A DNA stretch of 64,000 nt, from the NCBI GenBank assembly GCA_008360955.1, contig LUCM01000259.1, positions 34,543 through 98,542 on the forward strand, given 5' to 3'. Each line of letters begins with the position of its first letter. Positions within the stretch are counted from its first letter, which is position 1. A program made the translations under genes and the position numbers. The notes under the pieces are model-generated. The model saw nothing but the letters and a program-made list of their open reading frames with translations. It was not told the origin of the DNA and did not search any database. Below, piece after piece: positions 22,011-33,733 of this stretch. This stretch comes from Fasciolopsis buskii (Eukaryota > Platyhelminthes > Trematoda > Plagiorchiida > Fasciolidae).

Positions 22011-24714
22011 TCCGGCGTAGCACATTCCACCGGCATATCCGGTGCGCCATACAAATTAAACTTCCAGTCACAAGACACCCATTCACGCACACATCATCCT
22101 CCGTTGCACACAAATTCTGGACTAACCTGAGGGGTCGCATCTGGTATGCAATCCGACTTTGATTTTGTCTGCTCCTAAAACATAGCACTCAAAACGTTTC
22201 TTTCAGCAAGATCGCCTTTTTTCTGAATATGGCTCTTAAACAATTGCAGTGACACCACTTTCCGCACCTTCCAGCCTCCAAATGGAAAATGCAAATTTTT
22301 ATTTCCCTGGATCGCAGACAAAGTCGGTGGACTGCAACGAATCAACCTTTCTTTCCTCCATCCAACCACCCTGTAAAATTGTTGATTTAAAGTTTCTAAA
22401 TTGCAATCTTCAGGCCACATGACCTCGTGAGAGACCGCAGTCTCTTGGCTGCCTGGAAATACCAATGACCAGGGAGTTCCGGAGCCTACCCCCACCCCAC
22501 ATACTCTTTCAACATAGGCCTTCCTGCTTTCAAGCAATATAATGGCTACCAACTTAAAGCGGTTCAAGCACGCAGGGACGCATCCTAGTTATTCATTCAA
22601 ATAACCACAACACCCAAAATATCAACAGCAACCCCGACAAATTACCAAGACAACCACCCCAAACACCACGACGGTTTGACTATCCCACCACATCGAGTTC
22701 GAGCAGCAAAAACAGCGGTATACGTTCGAGGAACGTGCAGTGGGCACCATTATGACGTATGGCAACAACAATGGCAAGAAAAAATCTTACAAAGGCGGGG
22801 GTGGAAAAACCAAATAAATAAGTACTATTATAATCAGAAGAGCCATTTTTTAATGGAAAGCGACATTTTATTGGATGATACACGGAAATTGAGCCAAGGT
22901 CAGCAAGCAAATTTGAGCTTGAAATCTGGAGGTTTCCAAATGCACATCGTATGTTGGAAGCGTCCGTCAACGAAAAACAGAAATCTCATAATGACGCTGA
23001 CGCTAAACCAAGATGAACATCAGGTGAATGTGACCGAGTGATCAAAATGAAACAAAAGAAAGTTCAAAAATGATATTTACGTGTCCTCGTTATGCACTAT
23101 TCTGTATATGATTCTGCAAGCGGAATATGAAGGTATGTTCGGGGATCGAGATAAAAAATAGTGCGATTTTCAGGCTGTTTGCTGGGAAGTGGTAATTTGA
23201 AGTTGTGGCAGTGGAAAGAAATTATGTGATTGAACGAATAACTTGAAAGCAGATGAGCTCTACTTTTGCCGAAGTAGAGTTTCGACCGTGGGTAACGGTG
23301 AAAGAAGGGGTTCGTCCACTCGCTGATGAAGAACACGACGGGGACGGAACAATATTTGGTTCTCGAGCATGTCCCAAATCGACAAGCAATAACTACCTCT
23401 GCCCAAAACGTTTACCACTTCTAAATTATATCCTACCAAGCAGCTTGGGAAACTCCTGAATCTTGCAGCTTGCCCTTCAAACCCACACAAATCACGATTC
23501 TACTTCCGTGATCGCTTCTACCTGGGAAAAGCAGAAAATTTTTAACCCAATGCTTCTTCCACAAACAACTTCCTTCTTACTCTCGGAAGTTAACAAAATA
23601 AAATTTATTAGGACAAACAGTTGGGAATACCAAAAAATCGACCTTATCTTGGGCAATATCCAAATCCCGCTCATTCTGTAATTATTTTCCCCTTCGAAAC
23701 CTTCACCATCAGATTGTCACAGGGCTTTCACCGATATCAATCCAACTCGCAAGAATCTTTCTAAATTCCGTTCATTACCACCCAAACCTCTTCCATCTCA
23801 CTGCATTTTCACTCACAAATATTCTATTTTAGGCAGTCTCTCGCAGCTTAGTACACTTAACTTGATCACGTTCATTCCATCACCAGATGAGAGCACCCAA
23901 AAAAATACATCGTGCACCTAGCGACCGTTCTATACTTGCAGATCTTGCCCCGCGGATAACATGACGCGAAACGCTGCTCCACAGTCTTTCTTTTCCATTT
24001 GAAGGCCTATCCTTCGGCATATAAAGTAAGAGGTCCGAATGTGCCGGAAGCCGACAACTATGATATCACCCTAGTGCCTCAAAAGCGTTTAACAGATCGC
24101 CGCTTCACCTGTTTGAACTTCTTAGGAGATTGGAACTGCAACCGAGGCAGCAGAGCGGGTCGTTTAATAGGTGGTTGTCTGGTCCACATAATGTTGCTGC
24201 ACACAGCTTTCGTCGCCAAACGTTCATTACTCGGTTCCACCCATGACATGCTCCGGCTTCAGATTTAACTACCGGAAACCCCGATGCACACGAAATATAC
24301 GTTTTGATTCCCAAACCTAAACATTCATCGTCTCACTAAAGTATGTCTTCACCGCTCCGGTCTCATGTCCGAGTCTGAGGCGACGCCAGGTGACTCCAGT
24401 GCCACAAAACCCTGTTGGTCTCCCCAATGTTGTCCATCAACACCAATTGACGTTGTCCTCTAAAAGCAAGATGACAGACGTCCTTAGCATTTTACCACTT
24501 CCACAAGGCTTCTTGCTATGCTGAATCTGGTTATGAGCACAATCGCCCTAATTTTGAGATTAAGGCATTTTGATTTTTACCTGGTAGGGAACAAAGTATG
24601 ATTACATTTAGCCTCAACATTTCCAACAGTCATTGAATGGTGCGTTCCGTTTTAAATTTAACAGCCAAATCTTACATTTCAATGTGCTTTCCAAGTAATC
24701 CAAGATTACACATT
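22011..24714. other. Unassigned DNA, no host gene recognised
   Basis: Open frames exist on both strands (for example 22567-22175 minus, 130 codons; 22676-23041 plus, 121 codons), but none shows a domain. Opposite strands are open over the same bases, which argues for chance. Near 24140-24200 a plus frame has 'GRLIGGCLVHI', faintly like the R-x-G-G-G-C-L-x-Y-V block of CR1 endonuclease. Since a CR1-like 3' terminus follows at 24715, part of this may be one very old copy. Confidence 0.3.
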
Positions 24715-24850
24715 CCCATATTCCTTCCGGTTTTTGTTATTTGAAATTACCCCGAATCATTCCCATGCAAATATAACCTTGCATTGTGCATGCCTGTCGC
24801 AATTCGAAAAATATAAATTATTGTTATTCGGTATTTCTGTTATTTTGACT
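24715..24850 (+). repeat. CR1-like 3' terminal repeat, second copy
   Basis: The bases 'TTTTTGTTATTTGAAATTAC' (from 24732) and then 'GTGCATGCCTGTCGCAATTC' (from about 24786), followed by an AT-rich 'AAATTATTGTTATT' tail, repeat the arrangement at 21880-22000. CR1 elements end in a conserved 3' UTR plus short tandem repeats, which explains the similarity. The coding part belonging to this tail is not legible. Confidence 0.5.
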
Positions 24851-27723
24851 ATTCTGAGTAAACTCTTCACTGGGCACTGTCACCGAAAGAACCACTTCAC
24901 CTATCCTAAAGGAAGCTCGTGATGACGATTACAATTTAATCACTCTCAAGTCCACCCTTTGTCCCCATCTCGAAAACTTCCCGACTAAGTCTACTCTTAT
25001 GAGCAAACTTTGTGTTGTTCCAATCTGTGAAACTCCTTTGGAAATCTCCATGGGCTCTTTCGTAGCTTAAGCTATAAGGCCAAGTGTGAGCTCGTGCGAC
25101 GTGAACCACTGTAGCTTCGAAGTGTCACACCGAATCCAGCCTTCCACTTGAATCGTTACCACACTAGTGCTTGATCTTCCACAAACCACTTATAACAAGC
25201 CACCAGCTAGCACAAGCTCGTTTAGCAGAAAATATTATTAAATGAGGATCCTCCGGTTCGGCTGTGCAACAAGGCAAAATTCTTCACTGCTTTCCAGTCC
25301 AAACTGCGAGACAAACCACGAAAATCGTTGCAGTATGCCCAAACCATCCCAGATTAAGGCCGAGCTGGCTAAGTTGCCGGATCGTAATTTTTAATTAATT
25401 TGACGTTAGCTAATACTGGACTAAACGAGGTTTGCGAAAATTCATCAAAACCCTCGTTTACGGTTAAATCCCATCGGCTCTCATCACCGGAGATTCTCCA
25501 AATTAGCTTTACCATATGGTGCGCGTTCTTTGTTTCTCTTAGCCTGCTTGACAGCCTAAACATGAAGTTCATACCACCTGTACTGCCCGTGGTCCACTTT
25601 GTCAACCGCAGAACCTAAGAACTTTACAGCTTCAGAGTAGAAGTCAGGCAGTAGATCCGCACAATGCCTGCGTTGCCTTCGAATGTGAATTCCATCGCTC
25701 TGCTGAACCGAGCTGTGTTTAGCCTTATTACATCCAGCTTGTATTACTTTTCCTAACTATCCCTCAGACTACCCTGGCCAGTAGGCAATAGTCCTATATC
25801 TAGCCTGGTCAAATCTCCTTGCAATCCCATCTCGGAGGCCGCGAAAAACCTACCAGTTCATGTTTGACGGCAGCATAACCAGAATGACGGGTTCAGATAG
25901 TGCATCTACCATCGGCATCGTCGATTTAGTGGTTTTCCTTACTTTATTTCTCACGAATCTCACGCTAATCTTAGCAGTACTGCGTAGATGGGGTTATTCT
26001 ACACCCAGCAAACACTAACAATAATTTGTGGCACCTCATAACTCTTGAAGGACGAACTGCGTTCATGCCTGTCCACTGGCCAATGTACAAGACAGACCTC
26101 GACGAAGCTACTGAGCAGATTTCATCACTCTAGTGGCAAATCATCCCACCAATTATTTCCACCAAACCCACCTCGCCATCTGAGTTGGTCTATTCAAATA
26201 TTTTATTCTCTCAAAACTACTTAGCACCCACATGCCACTACATTCTCTGGCTTCCGTTATTTCAATTAATCCTCCTACCTTGCTTACCCCTTGATGGTCC
26301 ATATAAATGGATATTCTTGACTTAAGAAGCTGTTCAACATCTGCTGACATCAATTATTGCTCTCCACTCCTTATGTTTGATTCCAAGAAATTTCTTCTCC
26401 ATCAGCTCATATCTATTGGTAAGTTACTTGAGGAAAGGAGTGAAAAGAGGAAAAACGGTCCAGCCTTATGTAGTTTTGAGCCCGATAAGCTGCAGGTAAG
26501 ACCAAGACAAGCAAGGGAGAAATGGAAGAGTCCGTAATGGACTATCCCACTTCTCCGAAAAATGTCACCAGCGTCAACCCGAGAAGGCATTTGAACACTA
26601 CTGGCGAAGGAAAGAAGTGGTCAAACTTCATTGGAGAACTTCGGCCCCCCCAGGTTACTACGGCCCGTATTGAGTACGAAGAAGCCTAGTGCTCTTCTCA
26701 GGGGTTGCTTCTATTAGTGTCTTTTTCTCTCGTGATAAACAGCAACCATTTTTTCATTCAAAATTTTTAACTAATGATCGAAGGTCGGCTAACAAATAAC
26801 CAAAAGACACTTGAATTGCCGTCCTCTGGGATAAGCCAACAAAAATGCTTCGTCGTTACGACGACAACCGTAAGGACAGCAGCATCCATCCCCAACCGGC
26901 CCCGGTCAACTTATTATGTAAGCTCGTTTAATTTAAACCAGCGCACCCAATCTGTGTATCAGTAGCACCACCGCATTACCTTCCATGGGTAGACACAAGT
27001 CATCCATGCAAATCAATTCACATCAACTGTCCACTCACCATAATATTTTAAATTTTACTTTGCCCTTGATATTTCATGGTGGATGCGTATAAGCTCTAGG
27101 ATTCTTGGGCGTCACGAGGTCACTGCAAAGTTTACTGTCCCTAACTCACTTTTTTAATTTTTTTATTCGTATGACTAGCCCCAGTTCAAATCATATTCAT
27201 ATTTGTCTCCATCCCAGCTGTCGTTTAATTGATGGATATAATTCCGTGCTAATGACTAAACAAGAAGGCTTCTTCTCCATGTTCTAAAATCCTTACCCAA
27301 CACTGAGTACCAGGTATCTGTGTAGGTGGACTAGCACTTACGCGCAACTAACGGCCACCTGCAATACACGGCCTACTCTAGCACCAAAGCCGGCCCTGAT
27401 GAGGAGTCTCAACTAGAAGAAAGCTTAGGGTTGGGAAGATAACACAATTCAACTATCCTGAGTACTTATGGAGAATAAATACCCACGAAAAATGGATACG
27501 GCAATGAGGACGCTTGCAACTGAACCGAATGTAACAAAGATCCAGACTGTCACGTCCATCATGAACTCAGTAATTACCGTTTTTCCCGAAAGTTGCAAGC
27601 TCAACTTGGTTTCCAGAGCGTACCAGATTCGGTTACACATGCAGAGATACCCAAAATTTGACTGGCCTTATTTTCTATTTGTGTGCCGTTTGCGAGCAGC
27701 ACTACAATAAGATCCTTGGATGG
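24851..27723. other. Unassigned DNA, no host gene recognised
   Basis: I translated much of the plus strand and found no domain. Plus-strand runs at 25400-25618 (with 'NEVCENSSKPSFTVKSHRL') and 26307-26537 (basic, Lys/Arg-rich C-terminus) are open but unmatched and unspliced. A minus frame at 27640-27449 has a hydrophobic run but no context. No tRNA, rRNA or tandem repeat was seen. Confidence 0.35.
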
Positions 27724-29172
27724 CGTTTGCCCCAAAGATGCAATACAGTTGACCGTTTCCGTATTCCGGCATTCCAGCATATGCCACCTAGCCACTGGCA
27801 CTTCTTCATATTAATGCCTAATACCAAAATTCAAACCTCGACAAAAATGTCGCCCTGATGACCAACGCGGGTAAACAAAGGCAAACAATGCCCTTGGCAT
27901 ATGTAGGTAGTACTTTTAAAAGCTTTTCACCTTGACTCATTACCATTCGTTACCGTGTTCTCCATGCATAGCCTTTGCTGTAGCTTTCATATGCCCATCC
28001 TTATTCACATTTTTCCTGTATGTACATACCCCATTGTGCCATCCAGCATGACCATCGGTACTCGCGAAATATACGAGGTAGTTTAGTTACTATTATCAGA
28101 TTTTAAAAAAGGTTTGCAAATTTTTTGAGGTGTTGTTCGCCTCTTGCAGTTTGCTTAAGGAAATAATAAGTGTCCATCTTGGGTTGCCAGAACGTACATC
28201 AGCAAGTCAGGTGGGGTGCCGTCCAGTCTTTTGGATAAAACAGCTGTGGCAAAGGGCGGTTGAAATGACAGCGTAAAACGGTTTGCTGATTTTGGCGTTG
28301 CGCAACGAAAAATTTAGTGTAGATTTGTTGTTTTATTCAATTGCCTACTTTGCCATTGATTCAGTTTTTAGGCACACAAATATGAACGCCGTTGTTTCGT
28401 AAGCAATCATCCGAAACGCCGTCAACCACGGTCGTTGGCGCGGAGTGTCTCCCTAACAAACCGGTCACGAAATAATAATGTGTGCACCTAGATATGGATC
28501 GCATGTGCCAACCAATGTGGAGTTTTGGAGAAAGCCAGACGGTTGTTATTCGTGCACCTTTTGTAGGCTGAAAAGCAAAAGTCCGACACAATAATTTGCT
28601 CAAGCCAAAACAGGAACAGCATCATTCATCATTTTAAATTTAGCCCTCGAAGTCGGAACATGTGTGGAGTAAAGGCTGACAAGATTCCCCCGCCTTGAAA
28701 TCAACAAAGGCTGTCAAAAGCGGCTTCTGTTCTTCGATGCATCGCGTAGGTCATGGGTGTGAAAAATATTCCGGAGACGGTTTCATATCAGGACTTGAAA
28801 ATCAACAAGTTTTACCCTACTCATTTCCATTTAGTTAAAACCTTGTTTATCTGCAGTCAATAGGCAAAATCGACGCCCGCTGTTTGCGATTCGCTTGACC
28901 CAAGTGAACATTTTCGCAAGATAGTTTCGCTCTCCCCATTTCATTCTTTGGAGCAAGGTATTTGCCGTCTCCACTTGTTTTACGTTGATTTACTTCACCG
29001 TTCATTATCGCAGAATTTACGGATCGCGTTTTTAGGGATTCGGGGTCTGACTGTGGCTACGCATTACTGACATATGGGTTAAAACAACAAAACTGGTTAA
29101 TATGAAAGGAAGTTTGAAACAAAACGCCTAGAATGACCTCAGAAAATTGGTGTTGCAGTCAGACATCAAGCC
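27724..29172 (+). repeat. Left arm of a 1449-nt inverted duplication, family unknown
   Basis: The segment from 'CGTTTGCCCCAAAG' (27724) to 'CAGACATCAAGCC' (29172) reappears in reverse complement at 36467-37915. Coordinates of matching bases sum to 65639 at both ends and in the middle, so there is no net insertion or deletion over the whole length. Substitutions are a few per hundred bases where I compared directly (for example near 27880, 27920, 28118 and 28154). No APE, RT, integrase or transposase motif is visible on either strand. An 80-codon frame (28603-28361 minus) is identical in both arms but opens with TTG, so it is weak as a gene. There are no terminal inverted repeats. Confidence 0.9.
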
Positions 29173-31559
29173 TTAAGGTTCTTGTGATATCACAGTTGCT
29201 TTTGACCGTTATATATTTGTAAGACCCCCTCATCCTGCCGCCGCTGGTTCGCTTACTAGCAAAGATGTTCATTTTAACTACAGCAGCATGCCCAAACGTC
29301 GCACGACGAAGTGAGAGAGACGGTTGACAGCTGCCATGATCCAAGATGAGAAATCATAGAAACTGAATCTATCTTGCTGCGTAGAATGACCCACCCAGAT
29401 TTGGTCAAACGCTGACCAGAAGCCTGGCACCTCTAATTCAGTCAAAATCCGGCTTGTCCGGGTCGAACTCGTGTGCACTTCACGGAGACCCGGAAGAATA
29501 TTCCATTTTTATGGTACCGTACATCATCTGCCTAGTGTTAGACGGCGTGCGGCAGAAAGATTTGGAAAAATTAGTGATGAGGGTTCCTTTCTGGAGCCCA
29601 AGCGGGGTCTTGCGTAAGCAAGGAACATCATTAACTGCTTACGTATGCATTCATTCAAAGTTTCCAATTATCTGCCGGATGGACTAACATGCAAAAAGAA
29701 GCGTGTCATATGAAGAGATATACCATATACCTAACCTGGGAACGGTAATGCCAGACCGCAAAGCAGCCCTAGATCAAGTCGGATGCCCGCCGGAATTTGT
29801 TGTGCAATAGACTATCTGACAAGTATTGCACATCGTTTCTCACCAAAGCTACAGAGTTGTCGGGTAAAGAAAGCGGGGGTTAGATGTCGGAAATATCTTC
29901 AGGCTGCTGTTGAGAAAGTGGGTAGCTATTTAGGCCGGGAAGTCATGCCGGTGGATAGCAGCCTTGCCCGTGCAGCTACTAACAACAATAGATCAACGAA
30001 ATCACGGATGAGCTGTACCGCAAGGTAATGAGTAGGGAAGTAGAGGAATCCATAATTGAAGAATTGCTTAGAAAATCTAGACGGACGGGCACATGCCGTG
30101 AGGATTAAACGAGAGTCATACTTCAGTAGTCAAGACGATTCTCTAACCAGTCAAATCCACGAGAATAACCTAGATGCACTCAATAGAAACAACCCTGAAG
30201 TCCTAGTTATGGGTACCATTTTATTGACCCTGATTTTCTCCACGGCACTTGTCAATGGCCTTTATCCCTCAAAGACCATTATTGCTTCAGAAATCTCAGA
30301 CGTTAGAGCTTGGTTCACGATTCTAACCGCCGTAGGTTAGCTATCTCACGGGTGCGCCTACTTTCAGAGTAACTGGTGGAATTTGTGAGCCTATATTGGC
30401 AGCTCAGCTGCATCCGTGTGCGGGTGCACCCCTAAACGGTGCTTTTCAGGTTGGGTGGCCAGCACCCAGTCAGCCCCATCTACTAGCACCACTGTGGTAA
30501 ATAGCTCTCCAGTCCCTATGTTCATGTGCATCATTTTGTACTAGCTTCCTCTAGCTCCTACCAAAATTTCTTTGCCAGAACCACACAAAACGGACTCATG
30601 AGCAAAGTATTTTTATTGGCATTTGATATGAGCTGACGTTCCAAATGCATCTCAACGTTCTTTATGAAGGTGGCTTAAGACGATCATCTCTCATGAACCT
30701 TTATTCTGATCTACGAAATTTGGCAAGACTGCTGCTCCTGGTAACTGCTCTTCACAAGGGTCCACCAGACGCTGCCTGATTTAATTCCGTTCCCGCTTCT
30801 TCTTTTTCAACCAATTCTCTACCAATGGATCTAGATGAAGTCCATGAAATCAAAAGAATCAAAAACAAACCTCATGTATCAAACATACGATTACAACAGT
30901 TTCTATCCCGTGCCGCCGTCTTCGTTGCCCAACGGACTGTTTCCAAAATTTTGCCTTTTATGCTGCTTGTTTACATCCAATATACCACAAGCCAGACTAT
31001 ATATTCTTCAAAAAACTGCCCCAACGTTTCCGTTCCTTGATTTATCGCGTTCTTTTCCCGCCACGAATTATCTATTCTATCAGGTCCAAATCCTTTTTAT
31101 TCCATACACTGAGAAAACTTACCGCCTCAAGGGATTTTCCGGTGGTGTTGTCTGCCCACTTCGATCTGCCGCGACGGTCCACGAGATGCTCAACAGTGAC
31201 ACCAAGCGGCGCTAACGAGACGTCCCCGCTGGACTCAAGTATCCTGCGTAAAAATTCGTTTTTGTTTATGCTCTTACCGAACGCGTGAACTGACTTGCGT
31301 ATTACCGATTATTGTACAGGCCCCCAACTACTTGCAATTGAGTGCTTATTTTATCATCCGATTTAGTCAGCGCGCGGTTTTAAGCTTTGCTGAATTCGTT
31401 TTCCTAGCCTCACCCAGTTTGCCTACTTATCGTTTGGTAGAATGCCCTGTGTTTTGTACAGAAAAATTCCACAAGTTTTTCTGCATATTGTTCGAGCGCC
31501 AACTCTGTCCCTTTCTCATAGCCCGCTCTTCTCACCGTAACTAGTTCTTAAACACCATG
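29173..31559. other. Unassigned DNA inside the inverted repeat pair
   Basis: Several plus frames are open for 60 to 126 codons (29783-30028, 30056-30340, 30835-31215, 31037-31288). None matches a family I know, and the last two overlap in different frames. The stretch immediately precedes the 5' end of a CR1 element and may contain its leader or a second decayed copy. Confidence 0.3.
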
Positions 31560-31639
31560 CCACGGGCAAATAGGTTAAACATTACTACGAAAATGACAGG
31601 GGGCAGTATCCGTACGTGAATCGAAAATAGGAAACTGCC

Positions 31640-32390
31640 GGGTAAGGCTAGCTGATGCATTTTATGAAATAATTAAGAAATTCAAGGACTTGGAGAAACG
31701 ACTGATCAGCATTGTCACCCGGCAGACATCCGCGGATGCCGCCATCGCCAATTTGGCTCCAATTTCCCATCTTATTGAGCCATTTCAGATCCTCACTTTG
31801 ATGATCTTGTGCCCGAGTCAATTTACTTATTCAATGTCTTCCGAACAAATCAGACGCATCCGGAACAGAAACTATGCTGTGATTTTTAATATTATAGACC
31901 ATCAACCACTGGAGAAAATCAGAGAAACCATAATGAAGATACGTAATATGGGTCACTATCCTGGTCATTATGTGAGACTGAGAAAAATGATCCATCAAAA
32001 AGCCTTCTGGCTCCCGATGCAATTTCAAGGCGAAAACGTCACCCGTGAGCTCATCAGAAAGTAAAATGCCATTGCTGTAGACACCCTGTACAAAACTATA
32101 GGGATTGTGGGGGACAAAACACAGCTCCATTGCGAGGTATTTGGTTTTCAAAAAACGAGCACCCACGCTTCCCTTGGGGTACAAATCATTGAGTCCCCAT
32201 GCCGTCCTTCTACACCACCGACCCCGTGGTCAGGGACGCTAGTTCCAAAACTCCCTCTTAAACTTGGAGTTGACTTACACGAGTCACTCTTCTTACCTCC
32301 CTTTCAAACTCCACGTAAAAATCTGCACCTTGGACCATCCGCGTCAGGGGGCAAATCCCACAGCAGTCCGCTACAACCCCTACTTTAAAA
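31640..32390 (+). pseudogene. CR1-like ORF1 protein, broken
   Basis: A 124-codon frame (31690-32064) starts inside a longer reading that begins 'FKDLEKRLISIVTRQTSA', a heptad-like coiled-coil segment, then 'SSEQIRRIRNRNYAVIFNI', 'PLEKIRETIMKIRNMGH' and 'CVRLRK'-like sequence ('YVRLRKMIHQKAFWLPMQF'). A second frame (32107-32388) continues with 'IGIVGDKTQLHCEVFG' and a Ser/Pro-rich tail. This matches the coiled coil plus RNA-binding-like fold of CR1/L1 ORF1 proteins, which coat element RNA. A stop at about 32062 separates the halves. Confidence 0.6.
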
Positions 32391-33029
32391 TCCCAGCAGA
32401 AGTTTGCTAATGATGCGGTTGGTATGGTTGCAGCATCCAACCCGCCTACTCTACCCTTCAGCCTCAAATCTATTCCTACTGTCTCTCTCGCCCCTAGATC
32501 CCAACCCACCCAATACACTCAAAGTTGTCACCAGAAAGGAACGTTACTGGTGCTACCTGCGCCCAAGGGGCCATAACACGAACTGCATATTAGACAACTA
32601 AGAAGGGCTTGCCCGAAGTCCAACACCACTTTATTAAACAAAAAACAACCCCAAGAACTTCATACCTGCCAAGATATTGAAGGCAAACCAGATCCTTCAA
32701 GTCCTCTGGTTGTCACCATTCATACCCTTGCCCACGAGTGAGCCGCCCACCAGAAGTCATGCTAAACTTCTCTGGCAGATCATCTTCAGCTTACTTCCGG
32801 TCATGGTGCCCTGAGTCGAAGAGTTCCCAATCAAATGATGTAATACTCCTCCAGTTAAACTAGGCCACAAATGAAACAAAATTGGTTGACACAAAGAAAT
32901 TTTTAATGCTTTACAAGATGGTTAACAAATGAGGAACCGAGCTTCATCCACCATGACATCAGTCAGCGGAAAGGGATCTTGGCTACTATTATAAAATGCA
33001 CACTGGATTTTAAAGAAAATTAAATGTCT

Positions 33030-33733
33030 CCGTCTTCTCACACTCTCATCAAACTTTGATTTCATACTTGTTACCGGGATGTGGCTCAATACTCACTCTC
33101 CTGGCAACGCCATAATAATTCCCGGCTATAAATCCTTTAGGAAAGTCCGTGAATCCCGGCGTAGAGGTGGCTGCCTTGTGTACGTCAGAGAATCTATGTC
33201 AGCTACTTTGTGCCAGGGTACCATGCCGAACACCATCCACGATTGCATTTGGGTTAGAGCTGAGATGGAAAATGAAGGCCCTTCTCGCTCGATGCGTCTA
33301 CTGACCCCCTAGTTCTTGCCAAAACGACTGTTTGATGATAACACAACAAATGAATGTTGCTTCAGACCTACCCGGTCCCAATATTCTTGCTGGGGATTTC
33401 AAAGCACCTGGCATATGCTGGTCCAGGCTTTCCGCCCCGAGTTACTTGCCCCACTTCCTTGAAAGCATTCATCATGGTGGCTGGGCCCAATACGTGACTA
33501 ATCCAATAAGGAAGCGCAATGTTCTTGACCTGATATTTACAGTTAGCTTAACACATGATCAAAAATCCACTGAAGCTAGTTTACATGGATTTGCTCATCT
33601 GCCTGTTGGCTGTTCATTTACATCGTCCCTCCTGTATAGGTACCCCTCACCTAACCCAAAGCCGTTTTTCAAAAGTGACTGGAATCGCCTACATTCTCTA
33701 GCTTGCAATTCCAACTGGGATCCATTTTTCTAA
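33030..33733 (+). pseudogene. CR1-like APE endonuclease, catalytic Glu lost
   Basis: The plus strand reads 'LSSNFDFILVTGMWLNTHS' at about 33046-33100; the family motif here is T-E-T-W-L, so the metal-binding Glu has become Gly. Then come 'GYKSFRKVRESRRRGGCLV' and 'YVRESMSATLC'. After a stop at 33312, the next frame (33332-33733) has 'PNILAGDFKAPGICW' (G-D-F-N motif, Asn to Lys), 'KRNVLDLIFTVSLTHDQKS' and 'GFAHLPVGCSF' (S-D-H-x-P region, altered). The final frame runs into 'YPSPNPKPFFKSDWNRLH'. Two essential motifs are damaged, so no nicking activity is expected. Confidence 0.9.

Noticed and set aside
22175..22567. 130-codon minus-strand frame
   Set aside because: No recognisable motif, surrounded by decayed CR1 sequence, and the opposite strand is also largely open; not supportable as a gene.
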